A DNA stretch of 64,000 nt, taken from contig JAJNNQ010000027.1 of the NCBI GenBank assembly GCA_027886175.1, positions 8,756,001 through 8,820,000 on the forward strand. Direction: 5' to 3'. Of the stretch, positions 23,401 through 36,250 are shown piece after piece (within the stretch, counting starts at the first letter, position 1; the number at the start of each line of letters is the position of its first letter). Both the position numbers and the translations under genes were made by a program. The notes beneath the pieces were generated by a model, which was given only the letters and a program-made list of their open reading frames with translations, did no database searches and was not told where the DNA came from. This stretch comes from Phylloscopus collybita. Lineage: Eukaryota; Chordata; Aves; Passeriformes; Phylloscopidae.

Positions 23401-26400
23401 CATGTTCATTTTCCTGCATGAAGTGTGAAAGTTCTCCTCATCAAAAAATGAATTTATTTAGCAACAAAGGACTTGGCAATACACCCTCAAGAAATGGATA
23501 ACTCTTCAGTGGCAGGGGTGATTGATGAAAATGGGAACCTCTTGACATAGGTGGTGTCTGATGGCTCCACACTGTGTGCAAGCAGGTAACACTTCAGCAC
23601 CTGTGTGAGTCTCACTTGGATTTTGGAAGGAAATGAATGGAAGGAAAGGCAGATACTTCACGGAAATGTGACTTGATGGATCTGGTGGTATAATAATGCT
23701 GAGATTACCCTACTGTGCTCAGGAAACTCTTTCTCTCTTCATCAGATCCAGATAAATCTCTGTGTGTCTCATTGCTGCAGACCCGATAGTCACAGGTAAC
23801 ATCCAGCACGGTCTAATGCAGCTCTGGTACTTCAGGAGCTTTCTAGGAGCCTGCAGAGATGCTTGGAGCTCAATTTACACACAGCCTTCTCCAAAATCCA
23901 CCCAGGGTGGGCCACCACATGGCCAAGGCACCATTGACTCTCTGCCAACCGTGCAAAGGACCACCACCTCTGCACTGAAAGCAAAGGGTGGGTCCTGCCA
24001 GAGCATTCCATTAAAATTAAAATCCACTTGCAGGTAAATTCCTAAAATTTCACCTTCCAAAGGGTCTGAGCTAGTCCTGCTGGGATACAAAGAAGTGATT
24101 CACAAAGCTATTTCTAACTTGCTGCTTAGCTGCTTAAGCCATCACATGGCAACTGCTGTCTGCACTAAATGGAAAAGAGTATTCTTTACATGCAGACACA
24201 GTTTAATGTCTTTGCCAAAGTTTTTTTTTTCACCTCCTCTGCTATCCTGAGCCATCACCTGCTAGTTCTTGTGGCATACAAATTGAAGGGTTTTCTTTAT
24301 GAGTTGCACATAAAATCCACACCTCTGGTCATGCATGAGAAACTGCTGAAAGAGCCCGACACAGCCCTGAACGTGTTCCCTGTTTTATGGACAGGACCCG
24401 AAGGTTGTTTGCTTTCCAGAACTGCACCATGTGTCATGCCTGACCCTGCTGGCACTCACAGATACTAAATGACACACTCTTGGCAGGGGACACAGCTGGC
24501 TAATTATGCATGCAGTTTACCTACAGGCTGGCTTTAAAAGGAGCCCAGTTAAATGATCCAAGGGGTCAAGAAGAAAAATGAAGGCATTGCTAGAGGGGTG
24601 AAACCTTTTCTACCTCCTGAGGCAAAACCTACAGTTTTCACAATGATCAGGGAAAAAAAAACAAAGCAGAGCAGATGTGTTCCCTTTAAAAAGAAGCCTA
24701 TTTTGCTTCTTATTAGTTTTGATCATTATCACACTTGACATTAATTTTTGATATTCTACAAGAGGGATTCTCATGCTATTTGAATATTATTTTAATACTG
24801 ATCTTTTGCTTGTTCAATAACTGTTCACTTCCATGGGGTTATTTTTATAGAACTGTTAGTTTAGGTGAGCAAAGGTAACAGAACCTATCTGTTCTTCTCT
24901 GTCTTGGTTGTTGTGAGTTTTTCTAGTTGGGCTGGTTACCCTAATGTCATTTGTGCGACAGAATGGGCTTCCCAAATTAGTCCATCTCCTAGTTAAAAAG
25001 GCATCTCAAAATCAAAGTTATCTGCCTAACAAAGGGAAAAAGCACTTGTCACAACTTTTCACAAATCTGAATGGCCTTCTTGAGTTTTTAGATGATCTGC
25101 CAAGGGACTTTGTATGGACTGCTGCCAGGAACACAATGCTGAGAGCAGTGCCAGTGCAAAAGCCCAGGCACAGTTTGTGGTCCCAATTCTGCAGGCCAGT
25201 GGTTACCAGGCAGTGCAGGAGCAGCACATGGGTATTTCTAACCTTAAAGCATTTGCCATCTCAATTTTGCTCTGCAGCAGTGATGAGTTTTCTCTGGAGG
25301 TATGCCCAGCCCTTTTGGGGAATATACCTCTTGCAAAATAGGACATGAACTTAAGTTTCCTTGATTAAATCTTGTGGTATGCACACTTTGAGAGTTGCCC
25401 AGCAAATGCCTTCTGCATTTGACAGCGTGGATCCAAAGATAGCTCACGCTGCTGCTGTCTGGACAAACTGTTTTTCCTTCTGCTGCCTATAAAATAGCTG
25501 GAAAGTCTTCTTGGGGGAGAAAGATTTCTGGAAACTCCAAAGTGAGCTGAATTCTCCAAGTCATTACACTTGGTTAGTGTCTTTCACAACACTGCTAAGC
25601 CCTGGGTAATGGTATGCATAACCCCAAAAAGCAGAAACAGAAAGACAGGAAATTATGGCTGAACTAGTGTTTTTCTTAGGGCGTTTGTGCTCACTGTTGG
25701 AACAACCAGTGCCAGGTATTGTGAAACAGAGAGGAGCCCCTTTTCACCTAAGTTTCTGTTTAAAATTCAGCCAGATTATAGTGAGATATGAAAATCTCCA
25801 CAAGAAGTATTCTGTAAAGGCAGGAAGCTTACTTCAGGAAGTGTCACTGCCTCTCTGGGAGTCTTGGGTACACCCAGGTCATGGTTCCTGCAAGTCAGAC
25901 TGTGCTGCTAATCCCACAGCTCCAGCATCACAGGGAGGTTCCCTCACTGGTGTAAGGAAAGCTCAGCTGATGCTTAAAACAATTGTGATGTGCTCTTTGA
26001 GCTTTTGGGGGTTTAGATTGTCCTTATAGCTGTGATGATGTTCGATGCACTCCCTGTATTTCAAATGAGGTCACATCTCATGATCTAGAACTGTACCATT
26101 AGGGCTGGTGCTTTAAAAAGAACTCCAACACTGCAATGTTTGGGAAAAACCTCTGTATATTCCAGTGGGTGCTTCTCTGATTATCTCTGTCTTATGGGCC
26201 ACTCTTAAAAACAATGCTCATCGTGTGAGGCAATTGACAAAAATGCCAGTCTAATTGACAAGCTTTGATACCATGAGGGTGCAAGGTGTTATAGGACACC
26301 CAGAAGGTCTGACAAGCCCCTTGCTCATGTCTGATGCACGGACCAGAGTTTAAAATAGCCTGAGTCAGGCTGTGTCACCTGCCAACCGCTTTCCTGAGGG

Positions 26401-29400
26401 ATATAAAACACAGTGGAGCAATATTTGTTGAAAGTCATGTTAAGGACTTTATGAGCTCTGTACTTGCCCAGCCTGGTTTCTCCCCACAGCCTCTCCCCAC
26501 CTGAACCTCTGCAATCTGTGTGACTGGCCAGGCAAAGCCTGGCTTTCTGCAGGTTATTCAGGGCAGAAAACAGCAATTGCTTTAGAGGAGTGAAGCAGCA
26601 GCAGAAGCCCTTAAACCTTCAAAAAGGGAGGGAAAAATCAAGTGTAGTTGTTGGGCAATCACAGGGAAGGAGTAGAAGGACAGCAAATCACTTTCAAGTA
26701 CAATTTGACAAACATGACCTTGCAGCCTTAAACCCTCACAAATTAAAAGTGGCTTATACCAAGTTTTGACAGAGAAATGATGGAGTTTCATTGCACCATT
26801 TGGCTCCAATGGTTTTTCAAGCTCTTGATGTATTAGCTCAATATTTTTATTAGAAAACAGGCGAGTGTTGTGTGGCCTGAGGAGCTGTGCAGATGAATAC
26901 CTGAGAGGAGTTTTGCACACGCCGTGAGGAACAGATCAAGCCTTGCTCACGCGTGTTGTTCATTTACACCTTGCATCACATGCAGCCTGGCGCCTTCATC
27001 TCAGCTTTGTGCTAAATCCAGACAACGAGCCCGATTCACCACTGCATTCCTTTATTTTTACCTCAGGACAATTCCTTTTAAGTCAGAGGACAGACTGGAC
27101 TAACCCAGTGGTTTTTGTGCCAAGGAAATCAATGCTACAAGCCTTTGAGCTTCCTGACCTGCTGTTTTGCTTTAACCTTAACTTTGGGGTTTTTTATCCT
27201 AGTTGGGAATCTTGACGGCTTCATGGTTGTTGGAAGCTCCTCTGTTGTCTCAAGAGAGGCAGTTAGGTGCTAGAATTAAATACCGAATGACAGATTTATC
27301 ATAGCATGGGAAGAGCAAAACAAAACAGCTGTCTGCAGAAACCTGAAGGAGCAGGAACTAGACTGCTCTTTAAAAATAAACTTGGCATTTGAGATGGTGA
27401 CTGAGATAAAGTCATAGCCAAAAATGACGAATATTTAGGATGCTCAAAAATATTCCTATGTTAGTGGTTTGCAAATGTGGGAACAATATATTTAAGCTTT
27501 ATTTTCTTTAGCATGTTCTTTGGCTTAAAGTTCAACATTCAAAATGACCATGTAATAATGGAACCATTTCAGCCAATCTCCTGTTTTTCTGTATTCAGTC
27601 AGATCCTCTGTCTCTCGTGCCAAAAATACGTTTTTACTGATTTTTACTTTTGTTAGCCTGAAAGAACAAAAACCAATGGACAATCAGCAAACTGAGACTG
27701 AATGATAGAAATCCAAGTCCACTAAATTTTCTTGTTTAAACTCATTAAGGAAGCGGGCTACCATAAATATGGCTGAGATTTTAATTTGTCTAACAAAGTA
27801 ATGCATGATGAAGGTATAGGGCTGAAGGAACTCACACACACAAACCAGACTATGATCCTGATAATACAAATCTTATTACACTATTTACTTCTATATTACA
27901 TATGTTTTTGTATGGAAAGTGAAGTGAGAAGGAGTAAATACTCCATGATGGTGTTTTCAGAGCCAAACAGAATCAAACTAGTTCTGTCTCCACTGCCACA
28001 CTGATGGGTTCTCATGTGCACACCCCACAGGAAGTGAAAATTAACTAAAAAAGTAATCATGTCCATCTAAGCGTTTCAGCCCTGTCCCAGGCTGGGCTGC
28101 TCCATGTATGAAGAAACGTGGTGTGTTTGTCCCCAAGTCTGACGTGGGATGGCAGGAGAAGAGACAATCAGGAACATGGACCAGGGAGATGCTGTTTCTG
28201 CCACAGCCAAGAGTGAATTACAAGACAGCTGTTTGCCAGTGCTGCCATGTACACATCAGTGAATGATCACTTTGGTCACCATCGCCACTGCCTGCTGAGC
28301 TGCTCCTGTGAAAGGGGCTGTGCAGGGGTCAGTGACCATCTTTATGGGTGAGTGAGGCAGGATAAGTGTGTGAGAATAAAATTTCTGCATTTGTGACTCC
28401 ATTTTTGCATGCTTATGACAAAACTCTGGGCTAGTTCAGCAGCCTATAGAGTCTGTCTGCGGGGACACATCCCAAAGCTTGGTTTGACTGTCTTTAGTCA
28501 CTGTTTGGCATTGGGGATGTTATCTCCATACTGAGAAAGAGCTGAGAAGACTCCAGTTACAGCTCTGCATTTCATTTCCCAGGACACTGCAGAAATGTTT
28601 CCCAGTTTATATGTGTGAGAGAGTGTCTACTCTGGCTATCACTCATCTGCAGACTATGAGGCCCAAATCCAGAGGTTAAGCTTAGCTTAACTGTTGTAAT
28701 CATCTCATTTGTGTGTCTAAAGCATCTGTTCCTGTCTTTGCTCAGTTTTCATGGCAACACAAGAATGGGTCACAGGTACACAGATCTTTCAGCTGGGAGG
28801 CACTTGGTTTGGAGGCTTTGACAGGATGTGAAACCAGATTAGTTTCACATAATATGTTTCTTTACTGGCATTTTCTGTGAGTGCATTTATCAGGGAAGCT
28901 GCAAAAAGCTGGGAAGCTGCTCCACAGGAACTTTGAAGAAGAGCTGAGATCCAAGGTACTTCTAAATGCCAGAGCTGGAAAGTGAAATGGATGCCTATTT
29001 GTATCTATTTCACATGTATCTCGTCTTTCTCAGCTATAGTGTAACTAAGAGAAAAGTGTCAGGGCTATTACACGGCCTAGTCAAACCTACATGCACTTCC
29101 GCTTTATCATTAACTTGGTTACATTACTTTACTCAAAACATGATGAAATTGTTCATTCAAGCACTCAAAAACTAGAATAGTTAAGAATGATGTTGTAACT
29201 TTACACAGACTATTTTTCCCCCTGTGCTTTGATTCAGTTGAATCAAAACTGCATTCATCCTCTCCTGCTTCATCCACTGGATGTTCACTGGCTGTTTAGG
29301 ACTTTTTATTCCCTTTTAACACTTGGTCCCAGATGTTTTGTACTACACCTTATTCTGATATATGATATATTCTGCTGCAATATGAAAGTTAATTTGGTTG

Positions 29401-30246
29401 TGTACATTTCTGTGGTGGTATCACCGCTATATCTGAATGCTTCTTAAAGTCAATTACTTCACCTTTGCATCAATGCTTAAATAGCCCATCCTGTTCTCAG
29501 CCCCCTTTTACAGCTAAGCAGAGAAGACAACAACTCAGCTTCCACAAGCCTCTGATGAGTGTTTGCAGACCAACAATTCTGAACTGCATGATTTAGACAC
29601 AGGCAGAGATGAAGTCACACTGGGGACTGCAAAGCATCCAGGCACTATGCACATTCCCACAGCAGCAAATGTCAAGCCCTTGATGAAAAGAAGGGAGGAA
29701 GCAAAAACTTCTCAGTGAAATGTGTGTGAGGTTGTTATTTTTACAGTGTTTCTAAGCTTCAGAGACATCATCCAGGTGGGTCAGGATGTCAGGATCTGAA
29801 TAGCAGCACTTGGAGCTTCCTAATGTGCTGAAAACCTTACACAGACCCTCAGCTCCTCCTCCTGTTCGATTCCTTCTGGCTTGTGACTAGAAGAGCCTTA
29901 ATTAGCTCTTGAACATGTCCTTAAACAGCAGGTGGAATTTATTGCCATAGTTTCTTTGTGTACTTCTTTTCCCCTAAGGACAAAAGGAAACAGTTGTGTC
30001 TCAGAGGATCCCCCAGCTGGCACTACTTGTAGATGATGCCCCATCTGTTCTGGCTGCTGCTGAAAACATGCAGGTCAGTGCTGACACACACAGCTCACAC
30101 TCTGCAGTCTGAGGGAAAAGGTGGCCTGACTGTCTGGGTGAAATCTCTTTGCACTGCTCTGACAGGAGTGTATCACCACTTGGGTGGCAGCCAGTTACAC
30201 ACCACATCTGTACTATTTGTGCATGGGAACTGATGGTGATACTTCC

Positions 30247-30249
<3 letters not shown>
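20486..30249. other. Non-coding intron-like or intergenic DNA
   Basis: Nearly 10 kb without a recognisable coding exon, RNA gene or transposon apart from the G/T-rich tract at 21095-21230. Open frames (up to 134 codons at 24944-25348) have no domain or family resemblance and overlap frames on the other strand. Confidence 0.6.
21095..21230. repeat. G/T-rich simple repeat with (GTTT)n core
   Basis: About 135 bp made almost only of T and G on the + strand. A core of about six GTTT units (about 21186-21213) is followed by about three TTTTG units. The hydrophobic open frames on + and the Lys/Thr/Gln-rich frame on - are products of the repeat. Confidence 0.9.

Positions 30250-30292
<43 letters not shown>
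30250..30292. repeat. A43 homopolymer
   Basis: An uninterrupted run of 43 A bases, the longest homopolymer in the window. I looked for a retroposed gene body, a polyadenylation signal and flanking direct repeats and found none, so I call it simple sequence. Confidence 0.95.
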
Positions 30293-30294
<2 letters not shown>

Positions 30295-33200
30295 GCCTTT
30301 TCTGAAGCTATGTGCAACAGCTACATTTTAAATGTCTGGAGAGTAGTTACAAATTTCTGTATATATGTGTATGAGTCTCTTAACATCAAAGAGATTTATG
30401 ACTTTTCAAATAATGTTAACACCATAGCATGCGAGTTGCACACGAATTAGGTACAATAAATAATAAAACAAAAAGTTAAGAGGCCTATTAGATCATCTTC
30501 TCATGCCAGCCTCTAAATGTTTCATGTAGTACTTTCTCTGTGTGGTGGCTTGCTACCATCCATGAGAGCATTAGTTCACTAATCAAGCATTAGCGTTAAT
30601 GAGAGATATTCAATCCCTCTCTGAACGTGTCTAGAGGACTGAGGAGCCAAGATGATGGCAGATATAGATGCTTTATTTTTAAAAGCATATATACATCTTA
30701 CAGACCTTACACAGCAAAGGGTAAGGAATCATAAGAAAATAACTTAAAATCAGGTGAAGTTTAATAGGCCTGAAAAAATTGGACTATCAAACCAAGATAC
30801 ATCCTCCCTTAGCAATGGAGCTTCTGCTTTCTGGCAGCTCAGATCTCTGGGTTTTTTAAAGATCATTTTCTATATCTATTTTCCCCTCTTTTGCCTTTGT
30901 GACCTTGCATGGATGATACAGATTTTGAGACAAATTTGAGTCTTGCTGACATGGTGATTCTGGAAATGAGGCAGTATTTTATCAGATTTCCCTGTAAGCC
31001 CCAGACTTACCTTCCTAACAGACTTTTCTCATGCTTGGCTGACAGAAAAGGGACCATATTATTAATAACTGAACTACCACGGATATAATCTAATAATGTC
31101 TGCAGTAAATTAAATGAGATGAGAGGGCACCTGTGTTACCCTCTTGCTGGCTGCAGGGCAGTGCTCAGAGATGAGCACAGGCACGGGGAACATTCACCAT
31201 GCTGGAACAGAAACACAGTTGACCCCTGACATCATTTAAAGCTACTTGATGCCAAGGACTTCCTCCCTTTTTTACGGATGTTGAAACAAATAAGTCATGG
31301 AAATGATGACTGACCCCAGCCATATGGGAGCAGAGAGATTAGCTGCTAATATGGAAAGTTACCTGGCCAGCATTGAGATCAGTCACGGGAGAAGGGGAGA
31401 TCAGAGGGAGGCCTGCTGAAACTGTGAGGTAATGTGGCTGCTGGGGAAGAGGGGCTGGAGCTGGGACTGACTAGAAGGGAATAGGTGAAGGTTTTTTTCT
31501 CTGCTGGAGCCAGAAGTGTACATCGTCATGTGGCTGACTGACAAAGCTGCCTTTTCTAGGATGTGCTTGATACTATGGGAATAATGAGCACGGGGAAGTT
31601 ACTGCAAAGTGCACAGGAGGAAAAGCAGTAAATCAAGGACCAGAACAAAGCTGGAGAGCCTCTGCCCAGTCCTGAGCAAAATATAAGCAAGAACAGTGAG
31701 TCAGGGAACAGGAAAAGGTCTGCAGGGCTCATTGCAGAGGAGCTGGAGAGAAGAAATATGGAGCAGTGTGGTGCAGGGACACTGCTGCTAACAGGAGTTG
31801 ATGAACAAAACCGAGCCATTAAACTTGGGGACTATATATAAATAAACACCAGTCTTTGTAGGAACTTGATTACATGGGTTAATTAGATGATACCAGCCTT
31901 TATTTAAATACACATTCCACTGAAACCCAACAGGAAAACTTAACAGTTATTCTCGCAGTACAGGGGGAGATGATACAGTTTCACTGAGGATTATTTGGGC
32001 CTGAATTTTCACTTTCCCTGAGCATAAGATTAAAACCCTCATTGAAACTATTTAATTGATTACAAAGCTGAGGTGTGTAGAACTTAATAAACAGCAGAAG
32101 GAAGACAGGTTTTGAACAGAATTATGGATGTTTCATTGTAAAGAGTTAGCCAGTCCATATCTGAAATATGTAAACTTAATTTTAGCAAATGACCATTAAT
32201 ATGAACTGCCTTGGAAAAGAGTAAAAATTCAGTTGCTAGGAGGATCAAAGCTTTAGACATCCATAGAACTGGAAAGGCAAAAAAAAAAATTGACAGAAAT
32301 TGAAAATAAGGCTGAAATCAGATTTTACCTTTCTTACTTGGGACAGTTACGATATACTTCTGCTGACTGACTGACATGAAAGAAAATTCAACATGGGAAG
32401 ATGTTTCTTGCTGGAAGGCAGCAAAGGAAATGTGCACACACTGGTGAAGGGCTGTGGCACGTAGATTTTAATCCAGGAAATGAGGAATTAGCATGGAGCA
32501 ATTCACATGAAAGTTCAGAAAACATATTGTGTGGGATAATATACTGCGAGGGGTCATTCCTGCACTTGTTGGGAATTATTTTAAGACATAAAGAGACCAT
32601 GTCTACATTTCTGTCTGTCTGTCTACCCATAGTGAGACTTCTGGTGAAATCAGATATCAGGGTTTTTGTAGATACATTAAATGGAAGTTGAATTTCCTTT
32701 CCAAAATATCATGATTCAAAACATCATTTTAAAAATGAATCTTTGCCCTAGGACTGCTTGAAGAATTCTGTGTGGATCACTGTGAAGTGAACTATTTAGG
32801 TCAAATAAATTAGATCAATGGAGGAAACTGATAAAGGACAGAAGGGGAACTAAAAAATTTCCTTTTTTTTTATTATTTTCTTTTCCTCCCCTTTTCTCTT
32901 TTTTTAACTTGTTTGATTGATTGTTTGTTTGTTTGGTATTCATGTGGTTTTCAATAATTTTCATTCTGAATTCTGATTTACATGATTAGGTTATAATGTG
33001 TGCTTAAGTTGTTGGCCATTATTGAAATTTGTCACCCTTAGAGCTGCCTTCTCCTTCCATTCTTGTCACTTTGGTGGCTGAAATTTCGTTCAGTGTCATA
33101 AAATTTAAGGTTGTAAAATTCATTTTGTAACTTTAACAGCCACATCTGTTTTAAACATTTTTGTTTAAAGAACTCAATGAGAATTTAATGACAAGGCAGT

Positions 33201-33679
33201 AAAAGGAAAAGTTGAAGGAAATTATCACAGATTTGTGGAGCCATAAGACATGTTTCTGCACTTCTGTGGGCCATCAAATTACAAAGAAACAGCCCAATTG
33301 CTTTTATTATAGCAATTCTGCTCTTAAAGCATTTCATTGTTTGATGTATTAGCAAGGTTTACCATTTCATTTACATCAGTATTAATAATGACAATTATAC
33401 GCAGGTGCAGGATATTGTCATTAACATACAGACATCAGCAGCGTGTTCAGAGAAAAAAAATATTTATCTACAGTGCTGCCACTGTGTTTGACAGTAATAA
33501 ATGATAAATAATAACATATTTTGCATGCCACCAAATTAATCTACAGGACCAAGAATGTAATAAAAATCACATTTTCCTTCATTGTCTTGCTACAGATTCA
33601 ACCTTTCAAATGGTGTAAGTCAGGGTAATGTGGCTGCTACTGCTGCTGCTCAGACTCTTCCATGCAGCAGAACCCAAAG
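30293..33679. other. Non-coding DNA, including an AT-rich block with developmental-type motifs
   Basis: No coding exon recognised. Around 31.3-31.8 kb the + strand is purine-rich and G-rich. The part at 33290-33560 is AT-rich, low in simple repeat, and carries an E-box CAGGTG (33402-33407) among homeodomain-like TAAT cores, so it could be a conserved enhancer; that is a guess without alignment. Confidence 0.5.
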
Positions 33680-34112
33680 GTGCTGAAGGTGGTAGGGATC
33701 CCTGGACATCCAGCTCAAAACAGGGTCAGCCAGAGCAGGTTTCTCTGGCCAAAATTCATCTGGGTTTTGGATATCAGCACAACCTCCCCAGGCAAGCCAG
33801 TCTGGTGCCTGACTGCTCTCACGGTAGAAAAAGTGTCTACAGTGTTTAAAAGTTTCATTTGTTTAAATGGTATTTTTTGTGTTTGTTTCTGTGTCCATTG
33901 CCTCTTGTCCTGCCACTGGGTATCACTGAACCATCTTCTCATTCAGTTCCCATCAGATATTTGTAGACATCCATAAGGCTCCCCAAGAGGCTTCTCTTCT
34001 CCAGGCTGAACAGTCCTAACTCTGAGCTTCCCTTCATCACCTTTCTTACTCTGTGCTGGATTCACTTCACTCTATGTCTCTGTTGTACTGGGCAGCCCAG
34101 GAACATCTAATA
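33680..34112 (-). mobile_element. Diverged CR1 LINE fragment, antisense to + strand
   Basis: The + strand reads as the reverse complement of the CR1 3' region. Recognisable blocks in order are CTGGACATCCAGCTCAAA..CAGGGTC near 33700, GTTTTGGATATC near 33765, CATTGCCTCTTGTCCTGCCA near 33896, GGCTTCTCTTCTCCAGGCTG near 33990, and CTCTGTTGTACTGGGCAGCC near 34078. The order and spacing match the CR1 reverse-transcriptase 3' part and adjacent 3' sequence. There are many substitutions and indels and no intact reading frame, so this is an old, inactive, 5'-truncated copy that also lacks a clear 3' terminus. CR1 is the main retroposon of birds, which supports the host assignment. Boundaries are good to about 30 bp. 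Confidence 0.85.
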
Positions 34113-36208
34113 ACAGCCCATTAGAAATTACGAACTTAATCTGAAGTACAATACCTCTGACACTGGATCTCCTGGCCCTCCTCTGCCTCTCCTTCTGACC
34201 CTTCTCAGTCTGACTTCTGTCTGTGCTGATAAATGGAGACCAAATGGAAAGCTGTAAAAATCTGTCCTACAAATCCCTTAACGTTGCATGTAATGTTTAT
34301 GAAATCGGAGTCACATAAACATTTATGTAAATCAATTAGGAGTGAGCAGCCAGGATTCAGGATTGCTTTCAGTATCACTTTCCTACTGAAAACCCTTCTA
34401 GGCAGACCTGGTTAACCCAGTCAATATGTTACAAGCTGTCTCGGTGCCATCTTTTATATATGTTTGCAAAACTCATTATGGCAGAGAAAAGGAAGGGGTT
34501 TGAAAGAAGAAATTCAATGACCAGAAGCATTTCATCAACCTATCTTGCCAAATATAATTGCTACCATGGCCAGACTCTTGGCATCTGGTTGTGGCTCAGT
34601 TGTTATGTCTGTCACTCCTGCAGTATTTCATAAAGCATTTATGAAGAACCCTTTTTAGATAAGACTTTGCAAAGGAACACAGGTTCTATCTCCCTGGCAA
34701 CTATTTCAGATAAAGTAATTTACTAAGTATTTACAAGTGAGTTTCTGCTTCCAGACTTCAGAGCTCACTACCTGTGCAAAAGTTAAAAACCGGTTTGAAA
34801 ACAGGTCCACTCAGGGCAGATTTAGAGTTGCTTCCTACAGCAGGTCAAAGATAAGCAAAATAGTAGCACTGGAGGTTTAAAAAGTAATTCAAATCTTAGA
34901 GGGGCTACACTGAGCTCAAAGGAGTCTCTGTTACACTGGTAAGCGATGCAGAAAGTTATCACAGTACAGGGTCAGCATGCTCAGAGCTGGAGAGCTTTCC
35001 TGCTTGAGAATCGTTTTTGAGATTACCATTTTCAGTCCATAGCTGTGCCACAAAGGCATGAGGAATGCATATCCCACCAGCTTTTTTTAATTGCTCCACA
35101 GAACTTAGGTACAGACAGGATATGACTTTCCATTGGCAAACTGACATGCGTTTCTGCAATTTGTCTGTTTTGTCTGCAAAATTCCACAGACAAAGTTAAA
35201 AGCATCTACTGCAAATTTGATCCCAGTAGCCCCACTTGGATACAGAAAGGTGCTAATAACTTGCCAAAATCTATAGAGTCTAACACTCCAGTCTAACTCT
35301 GAGAGACTCTCCAAAGTTTTGAGCTGAGAAAAAGCTTTCAAAAATTTTTTTTCCATTGTAGACTTCACTTCTGTATGATAATTTGTGTCATCTGTGTAAG
35401 TTCACTGATGGCACACAAAGCTAGTAATTACTTGTAATGCAAGAGTGCACCCAACTTGTTGGCTGTGTGCACAGATTCCCATTTTGCTTGTGCAATGTTA
35501 AGCACATCTCACACAGGAACTTCCTGCACTCATAATTGACTTTCTCTGTTATTTTTGGAAGAGCTGGATAGATAGACAATAAATGAACACAACTTACAAT
35601 AGAAAGTATTATCCCAATCCAACAACAACCTTAGTCTTTATTTTCTATGAAATCACAGGTCAGAATTTGCACAATAGTGGGTCAGCTGAATTGCTAGAGA
35701 AAAATTTGGGATAATCAAGTAAATTTGTGCAGGATACTGGATCTGCTCCATTTCTCAGGAAAAGTGTCCTGAGATCACAGTGGAGACAGTAATTTAGTTA
35801 CATGACTTGTAGTATATAATTTTGTCATCTACAGTGTCATATTTAATAAAACTGAAAGCACACTAAATACTTCTGCCTGGTTACTTTTCAGTGTTTGTCA
35901 TGAACAAAATAAAAGATATACAGAAAACTTTACTCTTTCCAGTTATTTCTAGTGCTGTTTTTTTATCCTCAGAAGGCCTGGAAGAATGTCTGCTGCATTT
36001 TACGGTTGAAAGAGCGAAAATATAAATGCTTCTCCTTGATTTCAGTGAAATTTGGGGCATTCAAAATAATTATTTTTTATTTCTTGATAAAATAAATACT
36101 CTAATGGCCACTCTTTCTTCCACTGGCATTCATAAGTATCTCCCAACTTTGATAGGTTTTATTACCGTTTGAAACTGAGGTTGAATTTTTTGAATTTAAA
36201 ACCAACCC
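34113..36208. other. Non-coding intron-like or intergenic DNA
   Basis: AT-rich, no recognisable exon or repeat. Open frames do not exceed 87 codons. Confidence 0.6.
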
Positions 36209-36250
36209 CCACCACCACCACCACCAAAAAAAAAAAAAAAAAAAAAAAAA
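36209..36250. repeat. (CCA)n followed by A25
   Basis: About five to six CCA units (36209-36225) run directly into 25 A bases (36226-36250). It has a similar arrangement to the (CAA)n/A-rich tract near 4.5 kb. Confidence 0.92.

Noticed and set aside
29860..29890. GTTCGATTCC, resembling a tRNA B box
   Set aside because: The flanking bases do not form a T-arm stem, and no A box or acceptor pairing lies at the right distance.
20486..30249. Search for an internal proviral region (gag, pol, env) beside the LTR
   Set aside because: No second LTR, no retroviral motifs and exact target duplications on both sides, so only a solo LTR remains.
30000..30310. Processed pseudogene ending in the A43 tract
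   Set aside because: No polyadenylation signal before the tract, no recognisable gene body and no flanking direct repeats.
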